Positions 29,220 to 37,978 of a DNA stretch of 64,000 nucleotides are shown piece by piece. Positions within the stretch are counted from its first letter, which is position 1, and the number at the start of each line of letters is the position of its first letter. Source of the DNA: Thermomonas sp. (GTDB taxonomy: Bacteria; Pseudomonadota; Gammaproteobacteria; Xanthomonadales; Xanthomonadaceae); the NCBI RefSeq assembly GCF_019104945.1, contig NZ_JAHRWW010000010.1, positions 1-64,000 on the forward strand, in the 5' to 3' direction. Made by a program: the position numbers and the translations under genes. The notes beneath the pieces are model-generated. The model ran no database searches. It was given only the letters and a program-made list of their open reading frames with translations, and was not told the DNA's origin.

Positions 29220-29984
29220 ATGACCGTCACATCACCCCGCCACATCCAACGTCAAGCCGACCGTCGTCGCCTACAGCGCGCGTTGACGGCCAGCATGGCG
29301 GGGGTGCTGTTGTTGTGGGTCTGCTTTGTCATTCAAAAAAGCATTGACTGGACACCGCTCACCGTTACGCCACGCACACTTGAAGGTTTATTGGGGCTGT
29401 TCACCGCGCCACTGCTACACGGCTCGGTGGCGCATATCGTGGCCAATACCACCTCGCTCCTGCTGCTCGGCACGCTTGCAGGCACGGCCTATCCGAAGGC
29501 GACGTTGCGCGCACTGCCGCTGCTATGGCTGGGCTCCGGCATCGGTGCTTGGCTGCTGGGTGCGGCCAACTCACACCACTTAGGTGCAAGCGGCGTCACC
29601 CACGGTCTTGGCTTTTTGCTGTTTACGCTTGGCCTATTGCGCCGCGATAAAGCCGCGCTGGCAGCGGGCATGATCGCGTTTTTGTTCTATGGCGGCATGT
29701 TGATGAGCATCTTGCCGCGTGAACCCGGTGTTTCTTGGGAATCGCACCTCGGCGGCGCGCTCGCCGGGATTGTTGCGGCGCTGCTATTTCGCCACGTCGA
29801 TCCAATCCTCCCACGCAAAAAATATAGCTGGGAAATTGAAGAAGAAATGCAAGCCCAGCGCGCCGATTCCGAACGCGATACTTTCGAAACACACGCGCCG
29901 CACGACGTTCCTGTGCTGTGGCATCGGAACACGCCACCTAATGACGAACAGAGCAACGTACTGCCGTTTCGAAAGCGTGAATAA
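29220..29984 (+). CDS. Rhomboid family intramembrane protein
   Basis: Rhomboid elements HGSVAHIVANTTSLLLLG, HLGASGVTHGLGFLL (GxS-like) and SWESHLGGALAGIVAALLF. Start set at MTVTSPRH. Confidence 0.85.
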   Translation: MTVTSPRHIQRQADRRRLQRALTASMAGVLLLWVCFVIQKSIDWTPLTVTPRTLEGLLGLFTAPLLHGSVAHIVANTTSLLLLGTLAGTAYPKATLRALPLLWLGSGIGAWLLGAANSHHLGASGVTHGLGFLLFTLGLLRRDKAALAAGMIAFLFYGGMLMSILPREPGVSWESHLGGALAGIVAALLFRHVDPILPRKKYSWEIEEEMQAQRADSERDTFETHAPHDVPVLWHRNTPPNDEQSNVLPFRKRE

Positions 29985-30041
29985 CCCCCGGCACACTTGA
30001 TTTTCTTGTTGCACCTTCGCCCATTTCTTAAACTATCCATC

Positions 30042-30064
30042 GCCTGCCATGGTGGCGGGCTTTT
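30042..30064 (+). terminator. Probable rho-independent terminator after the rhomboid gene
   Basis: GCCTGCC-atggt-GGCGGGC (one G-U pair) followed by TTTT. Confidence 0.55.
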
Positions 30065-30081
30065 GAATTATGGAGATTTAC

Positions 30082-30639
30082 ATGAAAAAGTTATTACCGC
30101 TGGCTTGCGCGTTGGCATTGTCCGCCCTTTCCACCAGCGCCGTTGCTGGTGATTTTTTTGTGCGCGGCGAGGCTGGCCAAAGCGATGTGAAACTTAAGGC
30201 TACGGGTGTTGGTAGCGATAGCGACAAAGACACCGCCTATAGCCTGCGTGGTGGCTATTGGTTCAACCAAAATTTTGCTGTCGAGACAAATTACAGCCAG
30301 CTCTACAAGCAAAACCTCTATCGCGATAGCGTCAACTACCTAGACGCCAAGCTCACCACGATGGGCGTTGGCATTGTTGTGAAAGAGCATGTGACTCCAG
30401 AACCGGTGGGCTTTTTCGTGCAACTGCGCGGCGGTTTTGTGCGCAGCAAACTGGCCGTTGATACCAATCTTGGCGATGCCAGCGAAACCTCGACCAAGCC
30501 TTATTACGGCATCGGTGCGGGCTATGACTTCAGCAAAACCTTTGGCCTTAGCTTGAACTATGATCACAACCAAGACTCGGTTGATGATGTAAAAGTCACC
30601 GCCAACACCCTGTCATTGGGTGCAGAATTCCGCTTCTAA
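30082..30639 (+). CDS. Outer-membrane beta-barrel protein (OmpA/OprF-like N-terminal barrel fold)
   Basis: Signal peptide MKKLLPLACALALSALSTSAVAG; alternating beta pattern DTAYSLRGGYWFNQNFAVETNY...; C-terminal LGAEFRF. Confidence 0.8.
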   Translation: MKKLLPLACALALSALSTSAVAGDFFVRGEAGQSDVKLKATGVGSDSDKDTAYSLRGGYWFNQNFAVETNYSQLYKQNLYRDSVNYLDAKLTTMGVGIVVKEHVTPEPVGFFVQLRGGFVRSKLAVDTNLGDASETSTKPYYGIGAGYDFSKTFGLSLNYDHNQDSVDDVKVTANTLSLGAEFRF

Positions 30640-30662
30640 TTCTGCAGCGCTACGTTTTATAG

Positions 30663-30682
30663 CTGCCGCCGCAAGGCGGCAG
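30663..30682. terminator. Stable hairpin with GCAA tetraloop between the porin-like and patatin genes
   Basis: CTGCCGCC-GCAA-GGCGGCAG, an 8-bp perfect stem. There is no clear U-tract on the + side, so terminator function is tentative. Confidence 0.4.
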
Positions 30683-30712
30683 TTGCGAATGTAATAACCG
30701 GACGCCATTTGC

Positions 30713-31735
30713 ATGACTGCTCTTCGCACCACCTTTGCTACTGCGCTTTTTTGCGTACTAACCGCTTGCGCCAGTGCGCCCGCTCCGCGCCAAGCGCCTA
30801 TCGTTTCGCCTACTCCAGCGGTAACACTGCCCCCTATTAAAGTCGGGCTTGCACTCGGTGGTGGCGCCGCCAAAGGGTTTGCCCATATCGGCGTGATTAA
30901 AATGCTCGAAGCCAATGGCATCAAGCCTGTGGTGGTCTCCGGTACCAGCGCGGGCAGCGTAGTCGGTGCGCTGTATGCCAGCGGCATGGATGCTTACCAG
31001 CTACAGCAAAAAGCAGTGGCGCTGGATGAAGCAAGCATTCGCGACGTTAGCCTATTTTCTGGTGGTGTGGTCAAAGGCAAGAAGCTACAGGATTACGTTA
31101 ATGCGCAGGTAGGTGAGCGCACATTCGAAAAATTAAAGAAACCATTGGCGGTTGTCGCAACGCGGTTGGAAGATGGTCAGCGCACGGTGTTTGTACGCGG
31201 CAATGTGGGGCAAGCAGTGCGCGCGTCCAGCTCCATTCCAGGGGTGTTTGAAGCGGTGAGCATTGGTAAATACCACTTTGTTGATGGTGGCGTTGTCAGC
31301 CCGGTGCCGGTGGATGCGGCGCGTGATCTGGGTGCCGACTTTGTCATCGCGGTGGATATTTCCAGCAAGCCTATCGGCAGTGCGGATACGTCCAGCATGC
31401 TTGGCAATATGAATCGCAGCATCGCGATCATGGGGCAAAAATTAGGTGCTGCCGAATTAGCACGTGCCGATATTGTGGTTCGTCCCAACGTCAACGATAT
31501 TGGCGCCGCCGATTTCGCGCAAAAAAACCGCGCTATCTTAGAAGGCGAGCGTGCCGCACAAAATCTGCTGCCGACAATCAAAGCCAAGCTCGCCACATTG
31601 CAGGCGCAGCGTCTTGCCAGCGCGCAGCAGGCAGCGGCCGCCAAAGCCGCCGCCCAGCATGAAGCCGAACGCCAAGCCCGCTGCGCGAAGCAGCAGGGCT
31701 GGCTGGATAAACTGCGGCGCGATGAAGACTGCTAA
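30713..31735 (+). CDS. Patatin-like phospholipase family lipoprotein (RssA-like)
   Basis: Lipobox CVLTACAS; LALGGGAAKGFAHIGVIKML (oxyanion hole), VSGTSAGSVVGALYASG (GxSxG) and VDGGVVSPVPVDAARDLGADFVIAVDI (DGG). Confidence 0.94.
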   Translation: MTALRTTFATALFCVLTACASAPAPRQAPIVSPTPAVTLPPIKVGLALGGGAAKGFAHIGVIKMLEANGIKPVVVSGTSAGSVVGALYASGMDAYQLQQKAVALDEASIRDVSLFSGGVVKGKKLQDYVNAQVGERTFEKLKKPLAVVATRLEDGQRTVFVRGNVGQAVRASSSIPGVFEAVSIGKYHFVDGGVVSPVPVDAARDLGADFVIAVDISSKPIGSADTSSMLGNMNRSIAIMGQKLGAAELARADIVVRPNVNDIGAADFAQKNRAILEGERAAQNLLPTIKAKLATLQAQRLASAQQAAAAKAAAQHEAERQARCAKQQGWLDKLRRDEDC

Positions 31736-31743
31736 AAACAGGG

Positions 31744-32169
31744 CTACACCTGCGGCGTGACGCCCACACCGCGGCCATAGACCAAGCGCCCGCCCATCCA
31801 GCCCGCCGCGAGCAATACTGCAAACCCCAACACACTCAGCAGCAACGCTATAGGCGTCATTGGAATAAGCTGGCTGTGGCTGGTGCGGAAGAACAAGCTG
31901 CCCGCATACAGGCACCAGCTACACAGCGCCAATGCCATATGCGACTGCGCATCCTGTTCTGCAGGGTGCCCTGCGGGCAGATTCAGAAACTCCCAAAACC
32001 CAGCGGCAGCGGCCAGTAACCCAAGCACAAGCCCCCCTACTAGCAGTGCTGCGGCAAAACTCTGCGGCGGCCATGCCGCACCTAGCCACACTGCTACATC
32101 CATGACCGTTGCCAAACTCCAGCACGCCACGGGAAAGTGCACCAGCGCCGGATGTAACGGGTGCTTCAT
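31744..32169 (-). CDS. DUF2231-like four-TM membrane protein
   Basis: MKHPLHPALVHFPVACWSLATVMDVAVWLG and hydrophobic segments are typical of DUF2231. The start is set at MKHPLHP, with an ATGA overlap to the upstream ORF. Confidence 0.7.
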   Translation of the reverse strand: MKHPLHPALVHFPVACWSLATVMDVAVWLGAAWPPQSFAAALLVGGLVLGLLAAAAGFWEFLNLPAGHPAEQDAQSHMALALCSWCLYAGSLFFRTSHSQLIPMTPIALLLSVLGFAVLLAAGWMGGRLVYGRGVGVTPQV

Positions 32170-32510
32170 GACACAAACACCGCCAGCAGCAGCAAGCACA
32201 CACCCGTGACGGCGAGCCCGGCATGCGTCAACACCACGCGTTTGAATGCAATCTGTTTCCCGTAGTGGATCGTGGCCAAATAGAAGCCAAACCCCGCTGC
32301 TAATAACAGCACGCAAAGGGCCAGCCAAGCCAACTTGCCGCCTTCGGCATTGATGATGCCAAGAATCACCAGACTAAGGCCGCTGGCACCCAAAAGCGCA
32401 TGCAGTACCGACACCAGCCATGGGGCCAACCTACCACGCAACACAAATGAGGCCAACACCAACCCTCCCAGCGCGCCGACAAATAGCACCAATAACGCAT
32501 ATTTCAACAT
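32166..32510 (-). CDS. Hypothetical small membrane protein
   Basis: About four TM segments; overlaps the sigma factor stop and the downstream DUF2231-like gene, as in an operon. Confidence 0.65.
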   Translation of the reverse strand: MLKYALLVLFVGALGGLVLASFVLRGRLAPWLVSVLHALLGASGLSLVILGIINAEGGKLAWLALCVLLLAAGFGFYLATIHYGKQIAFKRVVLTHAGLAVTGVCLLLLAVFVS

Positions 32511-33214
32511 GTTGCACCTCGTGTGCTTTCAATACTTTGCATCACTGCTTCCGTCATTCGTACGCAGCGTTCACCCATAAAGGCATAGGCCTCGGAAGTA
32601 CACTCCCCCAACTGGGCTTGCAGCGCTTTACGCAACTGTGTACGCGCCCGATGCAAACGGGTCTTGACGGTTTCCTCGCGAATGCTGAGGGCTACAGCGG
32701 CTTCTTCCACGCTGAACCCTTCCACATCGCGCAGCACATAGACCAAGCGAAAATCCTCTGGCAGCGCATCCATTGCGCGTTCCAATAATCTGCGCAACTG
32801 TTGGCGTGCCGCCGCCTCTGCTGGGTCATCGGCTAGATTCAGGCCGGGAAATGCGATGACCTGCGCGCTCGTAGGCGGCTGTTCCATGCTGTCGATATCC
32901 ACGGTTTCATGCCTCCGCCGCAGGCGGCCATAGGCTTCATTCAGCGCAATCCGCACCAACCACGTTGCAAGCGAAGCCTCGCCGCGAAAGCTGTCAATTT
33001 TTTCGAAGGCGTGTACATATGCTTGTTGCACCACATCTTCCGCTTCTGCGGGATCTAGCAGTACACCGCGCACTACGCGGAACAGGCGCTGGTTACAGCG
33101 CTGGGTAATCTGCCGAAACGCCTCGTGTTCACCCGCCTGTACGCAGGCCACTAGGGCGAGGTCGTCCAGCGCCGAATAATCACGCAAAGAGTGTTGTGAG
33201 GGCTGCAGCATCAC
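32504..33214 (-). CDS. ECF-type RNA polymerase sigma factor
   Basis: Sigma region 2 LVACVQAGEHEAFRQITQRCNQRLFRVVRGVLLDPAEAEDVVQQAYVHAFEKIDSFRGEASLATWLVRIALNEA and region 4 ALPEDFRLVYVLRDVEGFSVEEAAVALSIREETVKTRLHRARTQLR. Confidence 0.94.
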   Translation of the reverse strand: MMLQPSQHSLRDYSALDDLALVACVQAGEHEAFRQITQRCNQRLFRVVRGVLLDPAEAEDVVQQAYVHAFEKIDSFRGEASLATWLVRIALNEAYGRLRRRHETVDIDSMEQPPTSAQVIAFPGLNLADDPAEAAARQQLRRLLERAMDALPEDFRLVYVLRDVEGFSVEEAAVALSIREETVKTRLHRARTQLRKALQAQLGECTSEAYAFMGERCVRMTEAVMQSIESTRGATC

Positions 33215-33271
33215 CTACCTCCCCGTTTTTTCTTTAGTTCATTTTGGTGTTGTTTTAGTACCAGCATTTTG

Positions 33272-33306
33272 TGCATCTGCCTAGGGTCTCAACCTAGGCA
33301 GATGCA
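33272..33306. repeat. 14-bp perfect inverted repeat between metE and the ECF sigma gene
   Basis: TGCATCTGCCTAGG-GTCTCAA-CCTAGGCAGATGCA; no adjoining U-tract on either strand. Confidence 0.85.
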
Positions 33307-33341
33307 GCAGCGCAAAAAAGGTTCCCGATTATTGTTGGGCA

Positions 33342-35632
33342 TTAGTGTGTGTGCGCCAGCTCCGCACGCACGCTATGCGCGGCCTCCACTAAATGCTCAA
33401 GCGCCGCGCAGGTTTCATGCCATCCGCGGGTTTTTAAGCCACAGTCCGGGTTCACCCAGATCTGACGCGTTTCCAACACTTCGCCCGCCTTGCGCAGCAG
33501 GTCTTTCATTTCACCCGCCTCAGGAATACGCGGCGAGTGAATGTCATACACGCCCGGCCCAATTTCATTGGGGTATTCAAATTTTTGGAACGCGTCGAGC
33601 AGCTGCATCCGCGAGCGCGAGGTTTCAATCGAGATCACGTCAGCATCCATCGCGGCCACCGCTTCGATGATGTCGTTGAATTCGGCATAACACATATGCG
33701 TATGAATCTGCGTATCGTTGCGCACGCCCGAAGCGGTAATCCCAAATGCCGTACCTGCCCATTGCAGGTACGCCGACCATTCGCTGCGGCGTAGCGGCAA
33801 GCCTTCGCGCAATGCCGGCTCATCGATCTGGATGATGCCAATTCCTGCGGCTTCCAAATCGGTTACCTCATCGCGCAGCGCCAATGCGATTTGCTTGCAG
33901 GTGTCTTCGCGTGATTGGTCATCGCGCACGAACGACCATTGCAGCATAGTGACCGGCCCGGTCAGCATGCCCTTCATCGGCTTGTCCGTGAGCGACTGTG
34001 CGTAACGCGACCACTCCACCGTAATGGCCTTGGGGCGCGACACGTCGCCATAGATCAGCGGCGGCTTTACGCAGCGGCTGCCGTAGCTTTGTACCCAACC
34101 ATTGCTGGTGAAGGCATAGCCTGCAAGCTGTTCACCAAAATATTCCACCATGTCGTTGCGTTCAAACTCGCCGTGTACCAGCACATCGAGGCCGAGCTGC
34201 TCTTGGGTATGCACACAGCGTGCGGTTTCTTCACGCAGAAAGTGTTGATACTCCGCATTCCCAAGCTTGCCCGATTTATGCTGCGCACGCGCCTGCCGCA
34301 CTTCAGACGTTTGCGGGAATGATCCAATCGTGGTGGTAGGCAAAGCGGCAGCGCAAAACGCTGTTCTTGCAGTTCGCGCCGTGCCGCATAAGGCAAACCG
34401 CGGCGCGCGGCATCGGCCGTTAGTGTGGCGATACGCTTGGCGACAGCCGCGTTGTGTACGCGCGGTGAATAGCGGCGCGTGGCCAAACGCGTGCGTGCAT
34501 CGCTCAATGCATCTTCCACACCTGGCTTGCCATCCAAAGCATCCGCGAGCGTGCGTAGTTCAGACAATTTTTGCCGCGCAAATGCCAGCCACGATTTCAG
34601 CTCAGCATCGAGCTTATGTTCGTTGTTCAAATCCACAGGAACGTGGAGCAGCGAACACGACGGTGCAAGCTGCACACGCTCGCGTCCCAACTGCGCTTGT
34701 GCGTGCTTCGCCAGCACCAGCGCTTCGTCTAAATTGCTGCGCCAGATATTGCGCCCGTCCACCAAGCCCAGCGATAGCAGCTTGTCTTCGGGCAGCGCAC
34801 GTAGCACCTCATTGAGCTGCGCTTTGCCGCGCACAAGGTCCACATGCAAGCCTTCCACAGGAAGCGCCGCCGCCAATGCAAGATTACCTGCAAGTGCATT
34901 GAAGTAGGTCGCCACCAGTAGATTCGGCTTTTGCTGCTTGCTCAAGAACACATAGGCTTCTTGGTACGCCTGCCGCGTGGCGGCATCCACGTCTAAAGCT
35001 AGCCAAGGCTCATCCAGCTGCACCCATTCCGCACCCGCACCTTTGAGCGTTTGCAACAATTCGGCATACGCGGGTAAGAGCTTTGCAAGCAGGGCCAGCG
35101 GATCGCTGCCATCCACCGTTTTTGCCAGCTTCAAGAAACTCACCGGCCCCAAGAGTACCGGGCGTGCCACATGCCCTTCGGCCACCGCTTCTTGATATTC
35201 ATACAGCGGCTTCAAGCTGCGCAGGCGGAAGGTTTGCCCAGCGTGCAGCTCCGGCACGATGTAATGATAGTTCGTGTCAAACCACTTGGTCATTTCCAGC
35301 GCACGCAGATCCACGCCTTCGCGCTGGTAGCCACGCGCCATCGCAAAATAACCCTGCAACGCGTCTTCTTGCAGTAGCGCCTGGTAACGCTCAGGGATCG
35401 CGTCAAACAATACCGCGGTGTCCAGCACGTGGTCGTACAGCGAAAAATCATTACATGGCACCACGTCCACACCGGCCTCGCGCTGTAACGTCCAATGTTT
35501 TTTACGCAGTGTTTCCGCCTGCGTGAGAAGTTCTTCTGCATCGCTCTCATCACGCCAATAGCGTTCGAGTGCTTTTTTGAGTTCACGCTTCGCGCCGATG
35601 CGCGGGAAACCAAGATTTGCTACGACGGTCAT
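33342..35632 (-). pseudogene. metE: Cobalamin-independent methionine synthase MetE, interrupted by one frameshift
   Basis: The N-terminal ORF (34067..35632, MTVVANLGFPRIGAKRELKKALERYW...) loses MetE similarity after ...[10 protein letters not shown]. The C-terminal ORF (33342..34343) begins in another frame with [18 protein letters not shown]...[19 protein letters not shown]...[21 protein letters not shown]. The frame change is at about 34341-34346. Confidence 0.9.
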
Positions 35633-35659
35633 GATCCATTCCTTATGTGATTTATTTAT

Positions 35660-35683
35660 ATCGCTTCATCAAGATAAAGCGAT
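35660..35683 (-). promoter_or_regulatory. Inverted repeat in the metE upstream region, operator candidate
   Basis: ATCGCTT-N10-AAGCGAT about 28 bp upstream of the metE start codon. Confidence 0.45.
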
Positions 35684-35844
35684 GAATTAAGAAACTGCAT
35701 CCTGCAACCTTCCCTAATTGCTGTCAAGAACGAATGTGAATACCGATATGCCCAATACGGCGACTTCCTGCGTCATGACATAGTTTTCATGCGCGTGGCA
35801 TAGGATCGTGGTGACGCCGCCGCATATCGCCTAAGGGAGCTCTT

Positions 35845-37350
35845 ATGTCACAGCCTGCACCGCAACCTTCACCCGACTTCAGCCTAGGCGTTGCGCTGGC
35901 GGCCATTCCTGACACCGGTGTTTTAGCCGGACACGTGGGTGATGCAAGCGTTCTGCTGGCCAAAGTCAGCGGCGAAATTCACGCTGTTTCCGGCAGCTGC
36001 ACCCACTATGGCGGCCCGCTGGGTGAAGGCCTGCGCGTGGGGGATGAAATCCGCTGCCCTTGGCACCACGCCTGTTTCAATCTACGCACCGGCGCCGCGG
36101 AAAAAGCCCCAGCATTTGCGCCTTTATCCTGCTGGAAGGTGGAGATCGAAGGCGAGCGTGTGTTTGTGCGTTCCGAACAACCCGCCGACAACAAGGCCAC
36201 GCCCGCGCCTGCGCAAGCTCCCAAGCGCGTTGTGATCGTGGGGGGAGGCGCCGCTGCATTTGCCTGCGCGCAGCGCCTGCGCGAGCGCGGTTACGCAGGC
36301 AGCCTCACCCTGCTCAGCCATGATGACAGCGCCCCCGTGGATCGTCCGAATTTGTCGAAAGACTATCTCGCCGGTAGCGCTCCTGAAGAGTGGATGCCGC
36401 TGCAGCCGCCCGAGTTTTATGCAGAAAAGCACATCGACCTTCAGATCAATACCGAAGTTGGCGCGTTGCATCTGCAAGATAACTACGTCACCACCAAAGC
36501 GGGCAAGCGCTTCGACTACGACGCACTCGTGCTGGCCACCGGCGCAGAACCGGTGCATCTCAAGCTGCCGGGTTTTGACCTTCCTAATGTCTATACCCTG
36601 CGCAGCCTTAGCGATACCCGACGTTTGATTGCAGGAGTAAAAGACGCCAAATCCGTGGCCGTGGTGGGGGCTGGGTTTATAGGAATGGAAGCCGCTTCCG
36701 CGCTGCGTGCACGCGGTTTGGATGTGCACGTAATCGCCCCTGAAACGCTGCCACTGGCGCGCATTATCGGCACACAACTGGCCGATCACCTTGTCCAATT
36801 ACACCGCAGCAATGGCGTGCACTTTCATTTGGAATGCCAGACGCAGGCGTTTGATGGCCGCACACTCACGCTTTCTAACGGCACAACGTTGAATGTCGAT
36901 GCCGTTCTGGTGGGTGTGGGCGTGCGCCCGCGCACCACGCTTGCCGAACAGGCCAATCTTGCCTGCGATAACGGCATTTTGGTGAACGCGCAATTACGCA
37001 CCGCATTACCCAATGTATATGCCTGCGGCGATGTGGCCCGCTATCCACACGGCGATGGTCTTGCCCGCGTCGAACACTGGGTGCATGCCGAACGCCAAGG
37101 GCAGGCCGTAGCTGGAAATCTGCTGGGCGATCAGCATACCTTCGACGACCCGCCGTTTTTTTGGACCCACCATTACGGCATCGACTTACGTTATCTCGGC
37201 CACGGTCGTGGCTGGACACGCGTGGAAGTGGAGGGCCGCCCGGCAGACAACGACTGCCTCGCTAAGTTCTACCATGACGATGCACTCGTGGCCGCCGCCG
37301 CCATCGGCCGCGATCGCGACCTGCTCGCGCTCCAGCCGCAGCTTCGTTAG
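35845..37350 (+). CDS. Rieske-domain NAD(P)/FAD-dependent oxidoreductase (AIF-like/ferredoxin reductase-like)
   Basis: Rieske motifs CTHYGGPLGEG and CPWHHACF; FAD/NAD motifs VVIVGGGAAAFACAQRLRERG, VAVVGAGFIGMEAASALRARG and VYACGDVARYPH. Confidence 0.93.
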   Translation: MSQPAPQPSPDFSLGVALAAIPDTGVLAGHVGDASVLLAKVSGEIHAVSGSCTHYGGPLGEGLRVGDEIRCPWHHACFNLRTGAAEKAPAFAPLSCWKVEIEGERVFVRSEQPADNKATPAPAQAPKRVVIVGGGAAAFACAQRLRERGYAGSLTLLSHDDSAPVDRPNLSKDYLAGSAPEEWMPLQPPEFYAEKHIDLQINTEVGALHLQDNYVTTKAGKRFDYDALVLATGAEPVHLKLPGFDLPNVYTLRSLSDTRRLIAGVKDAKSVAVVGAGFIGMEAASALRARGLDVHVIAPETLPLARIIGTQLADHLVQLHRSNGVHFHLECQTQAFDGRTLTLSNGTTLNVDAVLVGVGVRPRTTLAEQANLACDNGILVNAQLRTALPNVYACGDVARYPHGDGLARVEHWVHAERQGQAVAGNLLGDQHTFDDPPFFWTHHYGIDLRYLGHGRGWTRVEVEGRPADNDCLAKFYHDDALVAAAAIGRDRDLLALQPQLR

Positions 37351-37365
37351 TCCCCGCGCTGCCGG

Positions 37366-37854
37366 TCAATCTTCCGGCGGCAGCGGTAGTGCCTGCGCAC
37401 GTTTCACCGTGCGCAGCACAAAGCTCGAATTCACATCGTCCACCTGCGCCTGCGCCAGCAGCTTGTCGAGTAGAAAGCGCGAAAAATGGTCGAGATCGCG
37501 CACGATGACATGCAACAGATAGTCCTTCTCACCGGTAAGCGCATAGCAAGAGGCCACTTCCTCCCAGAGGTTGACTAAACCTGCAAACTGCTCCACCAGC
37601 GCAGCATCGTGGCTCTTTAGCTGCACCCGCACAAACGCTTGCAGGCCAAGCCCCAGTCGCTCGGCGTCCACTTCCGCGCGATAGCCACTAATCACCCCCT
37701 CACGTTCCAACCGCTGCACCCGACGCAGGCAGGCCGATGCCGACAAATGCACCCGCTCGGCCAACTCGGCATTGGTCTGCCGCCCGGAGCGCTGCAGCTC
37801 GGCTAATAACATCAAGTCCACTTTATCCAGCTCGGCTACGCGCATTTCTTTCAA
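37366..37854 (-). CDS. Lrp/AsnC family transcriptional regulator
   Basis: LDKVDLMLLAELQRSGRQTNAELAERVHLSASACLRRVQRLEREGVISGYRAEVD followed by a RAM-like domain. Confidence 0.94.
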   Translation of the reverse strand: MKEMRVAELDKVDLMLLAELQRSGRQTNAELAERVHLSASACLRRVQRLEREGVISGYRAEVDAERLGLGLQAFVRVQLKSHDAALVEQFAGLVNLWEEVASCYALTGEKDYLLHVIVRDLDHFSRFLLDKLLAQAQVDDVNSSFVLRTVKRAQALPLPPED

Positions 37855-37978
37855 TTATTCAAAAAATACGCACGCATATTGCATATAAACCCAATAAGAA
37901 CGCAATAATGCATCCATCTTGCGTGATATTCCGCTTAGGCTTGGCAGGTTAGCTCTCTCTCTCTTAATAGTGACCGCC

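Noticed and set aside
34267-34815. Plus-strand 182-aa ORF across the metE frameshift
   Set aside because: It is antisense to MetE and has no recognisable domain. It is long only because of the GC-rich, codon-biased complement.
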